This document shows, piece after piece, positions 60,971 to 64,000 of a stretch of 64,000 nucleotides of DNA. The translations under genes were made by a program, and so were the position numbers. Source of the DNA: Chitinophagaceae bacterium UBA1953 (GTDB taxonomy: Bacteria; Bacteroidota; Bacteroidia; Chitinophagales; Chitinophagaceae); the NCBI GenBank assembly GCA_002336115.1, contig DDEN01000032.1:1-64000 (forward strand). Direction: 5' to 3'. The notes beneath the pieces were generated by a model that worked only from the letters and a program-made list of their open reading frames with translations, did no database searches and was not told the DNA's origin. The first letter of the stretch is position 1. Every line of letters starts with the position of its first letter.

Positions 60971-61303
60971 TTAAGCGGCTTTTAAATCGTTATAAAAGCT
61001 GGCAAAGGATTCTTCAGGAACCGTTGCCGCATTTTTCGCATTGTACTTTTTCAGCAGGTCTTTTACTACTGCTGATTTACCGGCCTGCACTTTTTCAGCT
61101 GTGAGTTCACGCACCATTTCCTTAGTAATTTTTGGAGGTTCAGGACTTGATATTTCTGCGTTTTCACCTGGCGTTGCGTCAGAAGATGTTGCAACAACCT
61201 TGGCTGAAGATTTTACAGGAACTTTAGGGCTGCCTGTTAAAGCCGATAACAAATCAGCCAATTCCTGCGGATTGTCAGTATTAACAGTTAATGTGTACAT
61301 CAT
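60971..61303 (-). CDS. Phage replication-module protein (110 aa)
   Basis: A 110-aa protein, with a short N-terminal beta segment (MMYTLTVNTDNPQELADLLS), an Ala/Ser/Pro-rich linker, and a C-terminal helix-loop-helix (EMVRELTAEKVQAG, VVKDLLKKYNAKNAATVP). One base before the DUF2800 start. It resembles the small proteins found in this slot in other phages. Function unknown. Confidence 0.55.
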   Translation of the reverse strand: MMYTLTVNTDNPQELADLLSALTGSPKVPVKSSAKVVATSSDATPGENAEISSPEPPKITKEMVRELTAEKVQAGKSAVVKDLLKKYNAKNAATVPEESFASFYNDLKAA

Positions 61304-61333
61304 ACTTAATTGATTTTTATGGTTTAAAAATTA

Positions 61334-61750
61334 TTAGAAGAGTAAAAAATCGTTGTACTCCTTTATAAACTGCGTAGCAGCATATTTTGCCAGTTCTCTT
61401 GATTGGTAGCAAAGGCGGGAGCCCACAAACGTGCTACCGTAGTCGAAGTCGACGCAGCACAGCACAAAGCCATCGTTCTTCTTTTCAAACCACGGATAAA
61501 ACTTTGGCTGATTTTTGTCATCCCAATCAGGAATCCAATCACCATTCAACGCCTTATTGATAATCGACATTTTATAGAATGAAGTGATTGCTTTCATGTC
61601 TTCATCAGTCAAGCCTTCACCCATCAGGTTAATTTCTGCCGGTGATTTGCCAGTTTCACGACAAGCATCTTCGAATGATTTTACACGATCCATAACACTG
61701 CCTTGCTTTGCAGTTGTTACAATCAAAAGTTTGGAAGTGAGTGTTTGCAT
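61334..61750 (-). CDS. DGR target protein 3 (VP3)
   Basis: A 138-aa member of the same family as VP1 and VP2, about 3.6 kb from the TR, upstream of the DUF2800/2815 genes. N-terminal SFEDACRETGKSPAEI resembles the TYEDACALKG of VP1. After FYPWFEKKNDGFVL come the variable residues C, C, D, F, D, G, S, F and then VGSRLCY and QFIKEYNDFLL. VR3 encodes residues 94-114. No signal peptide. Confidence 0.85.
   Translation of the reverse strand: MQTLTSKLLIVTTAKQGSVMDRVKSFEDACRETGKSPAEINLMGEGLTDEDMKAITSFYKMSIINKALNGDWIPDWDDKNQPKFYPWFEKKNDGFVLCCVDFDYGSTFVGSRLCYQSRELAKYAATQFIKEYNDFLLF
61408..61472 (-). repeat. DGR variable repeat 3 (VR3)
   Basis: 65 nt aligned to the template repeat. The key codons are TGC, TGC, GAC, TTC, GAC, GGT, AGC, TTT; 12 adenine positions differ in the core, plus the same three at the distal end. 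No non-adenine difference. Confidence 0.92.
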
Positions 61751-61755
61751 TTTTT

Positions 61756-61941
61756 TTATTTTATTGTTTTAGCTAATTGATTAAATCCGTTTTCAATTGC
61801 CTCTTTAGCTTCCTGCAGGCTGTTGTATGGTTTTCCGAGGGCGATGTACTTTCCATTACTTCTTTCAATCAATACCCCGCAGTAAGTAGTCCAGCAATTG
61901 CTTATCAGCTTATCAAGTGATCCTATGATTGAGTTATTCAT
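61756..61941 (-). CDS. Small early phage protein (61 aa)
   Basis: A 61-aa protein with a beta-hairpin and helix (YCGVLIERSNGKYIALGKP, LQEAKEAIENGFNQLA). The start ATG overlaps the stop of the preceding 58-aa gene (TAATG), preceded by a good AAGGAGG ribosome-binding sequence. Its general layout (short sheet plus helix with EAKEAI) resembles that of its neighbour. Unknown function. Confidence 0.55.
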   Translation of the reverse strand: MNNSIIGSLDKLISNCWTTYCGVLIERSNGKYIALGKPYNSLQEAKEAIENGFNQLAKTIK

Positions 61942-62117
61942 TATGCTTCCTCCTTTAGAATGGGTTTCCAGTTACTGGTTAATATTTCTACTTCACGCAT
62001 TGCTGCTTCCCTGCTTGGGTAATGCGATGCGTAAATTTTACTGTCGGTTGTTGTAATTGTTTCATCGTTCCAACCGGCGAAGAATTGATTTGTCACTGTA
62101 TTTTTAATTACCCACAT
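61941..62117 (-). CDS. Small early phage protein (58 aa)
   Basis: A frame from the ATG at 62115-62117: MWVIKNTVTNQFFAGWNDET, ITTTDSKIYASHYPSREAAM and REVEILTSNWKPILKEEA. A beta-hairpin then helix, similar in layout to the next gene, so the two may be related. TAATG overlap at its end. Unknown function. Confidence 0.55.
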   Translation of the reverse strand: MWVIKNTVTNQFFAGWNDETITTTDSKIYASHYPSREAAMREVEILTSNWKPILKEEA

Positions 62118-62193
62118 ATTTTATTCTGTTTTTAAAAACAGCCAGCCGGTCACTGGCTGTGTCAAAGGATTCTTCAAAACATTGTTCAATCAT
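62104..62193 (-). CDS. Possible tiny ORF over a terminator-like hairpin (29 aa)
   Basis: ATG at 62191-62193, 29 codons (MIEQCFEESFDTASDRLAVF and KNRIKYVGN), overlapping the next gene by 14 bases. The hairpin at 62138-62160 falls inside it. Coding potential is uncertain. Confidence 0.3.
   Translation of the reverse strand: MIEQCFEESFDTASDRLAVFKNRIKYVGN
62131..62160 (-). terminator. Terminator-like hairpin in the early leader
   Basis: Minus strand: ACAGCCAG and CTGGCTGT pair (eight bases, seven-base loop), followed by five T. It lies between the first small early genes and the replication module, where an antitermination-controlled terminator might be expected. Confidence 0.55.
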
Positions 62194-62218
62194 TTCACAA
62201 AAAGAACTTCGACCGGAA

Positions 62219-62338
62219 TTATTTTTTGGCCTTTGGAACGGCCCCACGAACATTAATCCAATGCTGTTCCTGTTGACTGATTTCAGCAGGAAACCAACGG
62301 CAGATCAAATCGGCAATGATGTATATAAGCCAGTTCAT
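62219..62338 (-). CDS. Tiny early phage protein (39 aa)
   Basis: ATG at 62336-62338, 39 codons (MNWLIYIIADLICRWFPAEI, then SQQEQHWINVRGAVPKAKK). The N-terminus is hydrophobic and the C-terminus basic, so it may be a small membrane-associated protein. It follows the next tiny gene by one base, in line with a compact early operon. Confidence 0.45.
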   Translation of the reverse strand: MNWLIYIIADLICRWFPAEISQQEQHWINVRGAVPKAKK

Positions 62339-62339
62339 A

Positions 62340-62429
62340 TCAATAAAATTTGTTGTTAATCATTCGTATAATATACCATATAGTTAATGCTATCAATGCG
62401 GCAATAAACCAGAATAATACGTAAATCAT
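62340..62429 (-). CDS. Tiny membrane peptide (29 aa)
   Basis: ATG at 62427-62429. MIYVLFWFIAALIALTIWY, then IIRMINNKFY: one transmembrane helix and a short basic tail. It lies in the early operon one base from its neighbours. Possible superinfection or lysis role; only topology supports it. Confidence 0.45.
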   Translation of the reverse strand: MIYVLFWFIAALIALTIWYIIRMINNKFY

Positions 62430-62430
62430 A

Positions 62431-62607
62431 TTAGTTAAGTTTTGATTGTAATACTTGTTTTAAACCGAATAACTGGCTGCGTAGAAAAGCACAAGCGGCC
62501 CAGTTTTTATTTTCTTTTTCCTGATTCAACCTTGCACGGTAATGAACAATCTGCCAGCGGAGTAGTTCAATGCTGCTGATTTCGGCGAGTAATTTTGAAG
62601 CAATCAT
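62431..62607 (-). CDS. Small helical early phage protein (58 aa)
   Basis: ATG at 62605-62607, overlapping the stop of the 70-aa gene (ATGA). It is helical and basic (LLAEISSIELLRWQIVHYRA, FLRSQLFGLKQVLQSKLN). Function unknown. Confidence 0.5.
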   Translation of the reverse strand: MIASKLLAEISSIELLRWQIVHYRARLNQEKENKNWAACAFLRSQLFGLKQVLQSKLN

Positions 62608-62816
62608 GCTATTTTGAGTTTGTTTTTAAAAGCCCTGCGATGCCTGTTTTTCAATACCCGGTCAATCACATCCTGACTTACAACTTCCCTTTCGGGTTTG
62701 GAGGATGTAGAAACACCCTCCTCAATCAACTTTCGTGTTTTACGACACTCTTTTTTCAGCACTTCCGCACCAGCTTCAATGCTGAGTAATCTATTTATGA
62801 TTTCTTGCTGATTCAT
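62604..62816 (-). CDS. Small basic early phage protein (70 aa)
   Basis: A 70-aa basic helical protein (EIINRLLSIEAGAEVLKKEC, then VVSQDVIDRVLKNRHRRAF). It overlaps the Cro-like gene by four bases (ATGA). Possibly a regulator; no family recognised. Confidence 0.5.
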   Translation of the reverse strand: MNQQEIINRLLSIEAGAEVLKKECRKTRKLIEEGVSTSSKPEREVVSQDVIDRVLKNRHRRAFKNKLKIA

Positions 62817-63052
62817 GCCAATGCCTTTTCACGTTCAGCAATTCTGCTACGGAAAAATGTCAGCATCTTAACTGCAGTATCATTGTCATACACTTTGCCA
62901 GACAGATATTGACTTATTGTTCCTTTTACATATCCAAGCTGATTTTCTGCCTCAATCCTATCCGCAGCCGTTACATCAGCTTTTACTTTTAAAAGCTCTT
63001 CTGCCAGCCTCTTTGCCTGCTCGCCCCTGTTGTATCTTGTTTTTATTGACAT
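62813..63052 (-). CDS. Cro-like helix-turn-helix regulator (79 aa)
   Basis: A 79-aa protein divergently oriented to the CI-like repressor across a 177-base operator region. Residues about 37-60 read like a compact HTH (NQLGYVKGTISQYLSGKVYD), where SQYLSG occupies the recognition-helix position of XRE-type regulators. It is the first gene of the leftward early operon, the place of a Cro-type antirepressor. Confidence 0.65.
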   Translation of the reverse strand: MSIKTRYNRGEQAKRLAEELLKVKADVTAADRIEAENQLGYVKGTISQYLSGKVYDNDTAVKMLTFFRSRIAEREKALA

Positions 63053-63229
63053 TTTAATTTAGATTTGTAAAACAACAGGACAAAGTAATAGAACATTGTT
63101 CTAATTTCAAAATATATTTAGAACATTTTTCTAATTATTTTATCCACATACTTATTAACAAGTGGTAATGGAGTTTTGTAGTGCTTGTAACAGGGAATAA
63201 GCCTATTTTAAATATAGATCAACGTTCTA
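63053..63229. promoter_or_regulatory. CI/Cro divergent regulatory region
   Basis: 177 AT-rich bases between cro-like and CI-like genes with three operator-like palindromes. O1 is at 63089-63103 (TAGAACATTGTTCTA), O2 at 63119-63133 (TAGAACATTTTTCTA), and a diverged O3 at 63215-63229 ending immediately before the CI start codon. O1 and O2 centres are 30 bases apart. On the minus strand a -33 TTG at 63108-63110 and a -7-like TTACTTTG at 63081-63088 flank O1, so repressor on O1 would block leftward early transcription. O3 would autoregulate CI. Confidence 0.7.
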
Positions 63230-63982
63230 ATGAATACGAAGGAAAGGTTATTGAAATTTTTAGAGCATTTAGATATATCTGCTTTTGCTTTTGAGAAAAA
63301 AGTAGGCATAAGTAACGGGTATATTAATAACATGAGATCTTCAATAGGCCCTTCAGTATTAGAAAAAATCATAGATCACTACCCTCAATTAAATAAAATA
63401 TGGCTACTGCATGAGGAAGGAGATATGCTGAATAAGGGCATTACATCTTCTGATGTCAATGGCCGGAATATTGGCACACCTACCGGTACTTATAAATCAA
63501 AAACAAAAGAATTTATCCAGCTATCTGAAGGAAAATACGTTATGACCACACCTCTTATTCAAAAGAAAGCCTACGCAGGGTACCTCACCGGCTGGGGCGA
63601 TGAAGAATATATTGAAGAACAGCCCAAACATTCTATTATTGTAGATAAGCCACATAGGGGAGAGTATGTAAGTTTTGAAGTGGTTGGCGACAGTATGGAC
63701 GATGGTACTTCCCGATCCATTATAGCAGGCAGTATTGCAACCGGCCGTAAGATTGAACGCAGCTTTTGGAAAAGCAAACTGCATCTGAAGAATTATAAAG
63801 TGTTCATCATTGTAACAACTGCAGGCATACTGATTAAAGAAATTATTGAGCACAATGTGGAAGCTGGAACTATTACGATCAGGTCCTTTAACCAGGATAA
63901 GAAAGCATACCCGGATAAAGTGGTGCACCTCGAGAAAGTGATGCAAATATTCAATGTTGTACAAGTAACAAAACACATATAG
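63230..63982 (+). CDS. CI-like phage repressor with S24 peptidase domain
   Basis: A 250-aa repressor. The N-terminal HTH is FAFEKKVGISNGYINNM (residues about 18-34). The C-terminal S24/LexA-type peptidase has the Ser in VVGDSMDDGT and a Lys in AGILIKEIIEHN. An Ala-Gly pair in KAYAGYLTG (near residue 115) may be the autocleavage site, so it is probably RecA-inducible. Its operators lie just upstream. It holds the prophage in lysogeny. Confidence 0.88.
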   Translation: MNTKERLLKFLEHLDISAFAFEKKVGISNGYINNMRSSIGPSVLEKIIDHYPQLNKIWLLHEEGDMLNKGITSSDVNGRNIGTPTGTYKSKTKEFIQLSEGKYVMTTPLIQKKAYAGYLTGWGDEEYIEEQPKHSIIVDKPHRGEYVSFEVVGDSMDDGTSRSIIAGSIATGRKIERSFWKSKLHLKNYKVFIIVTTAGILIKEIIEHNVEAGTITIRSFNQDKKAYPDKVVHLEKVMQIFNVVQVTKHI

Positions 63983-63984
63983 CC

Positions 63985-64000
63985 ATGAAAATAATCGCAA
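63985..64000 (+). CDS. Start of a gene cut by the window edge
   Basis: An ATG two bases after the repressor stop opens MKIIA, and the window ends after 16 bases. A co-transcribed downstream gene is likely, but nothing can be said about it. Confidence 0.3.

Larger units (their letters stand above)
16911..64000. mobile_element. Tailed-phage prophage (right end beyond window)
   Basis: A continuous block with integrase, lysis, tail, head, packaging, DNA replication and CI/Cro modules. It has phage gene order, dense packing with many ATGA overlaps and near-uniform leftward transcription. The left boundary is placed after tRNA-Asn. A partial copy of the tRNA 3' end would mark the right boundary but is not in the window. 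The presence of a tape measure, tail chaperones and several fibre-like genes points to a long-tailed, probably siphovirus-like phage. Confidence 0.9.

Noticed and set aside
57898..61472. Repeated 65-base blocks that could be taken as a CRISPR array
   Set aside because: Only three dispersed copies inside genes plus one template, with adenine-directed variation and no regular spacers. They are DGR variable repeats.
63521..64000. Minus-strand open frame opposite the repressor
   Set aside because: It overlaps the well-supported S24 repressor over its whole length and shows no domain or ribosome-binding site.

Overview
The window reads as a Bacteroidota chromosome, most likely Chitinophagaceae. 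It has a SusC-type receptor, TAnnTTTG-type promoter elements, few Shine-Dalgarno sites, a rimP-nusA-infB operon and AT-leaning codon use. An almost complete tailed-phage prophage is inserted beside a tRNA-Asn gene. Taxonomy is inferred from gene content only.

Host part (1-16.9 kb). On the minus strand lie a truncated SusC/RagA receptor, a SixA-like phosphatase and a PurF-type amidotransferase. Next comes a MarR-controlled cluster (marR, pirin, YceI, second pirin, FMN reductase) with a shared palindromic operator, then a SurA-like chaperone and the infB/nusA/rimP translation operon. A DUF4834-like membrane peptide, a HAD hydrolase, tRNA-Met(CAT), an outer-membrane barrel protein, hflX, a Rieske protein and tRNA-Asn(GTT) follow.

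Prophage part (about 16.9 kb to beyond 64 kb). A tyrosine integrase (plus strand) sits at the left end and a CI-like repressor (plus strand) at the right. Almost everything between them is transcribed leftward. From right to left: Cro-like regulator and tiny early genes; a replication module (DUF2800 nuclease, DUF2815 SSB-like protein, DUF3820 protein, PolA-type polymerase, cytosine methyltransferase, PAPS-reductase-like protein, VapE-type primase/helicase, VRR-NUC, SNF2 helicase); terminase, portal, MuF-like head protein, scaffold and capsid; connectors; tail chaperones with a probable -1 frameshift; tape measure; distal tail and fibre genes; lysis genes; Dam-type methylase. The right attachment site lies outside the window.

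The most notable system is a diversity-generating retroelement (DGR) embedded in the replication module. It has a DGR-type reverse transcriptase (56654-57613), a 65-nt template repeat (57717-57781) and three variable repeats in three small paralogous genes (VR1 57898-57962, VR2 58325-58389, VR3 61408-61472). By hand alignment every template/variable difference falls on a template adenine (32 in the core plus three shared by all VRs at the distal end) and no other base differs. The targets are small proteins (131-156 aa) without signal peptides, among replication genes rather than tail-fibre genes, and the RT stop codon overlaps the polymerase start as ATGA. This suggests hypervariable cytoplasmic proteins rather than receptor-binding tips.

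Other points of interest are an iteron-like cluster (seven exact copies of a 9-mer) beside vapE that may be the phage origin, a candidate short plus-strand RNA in the head module, a toxin-like nuclease domain fused to the MuF head protein, and a three-site CI/Cro operator.
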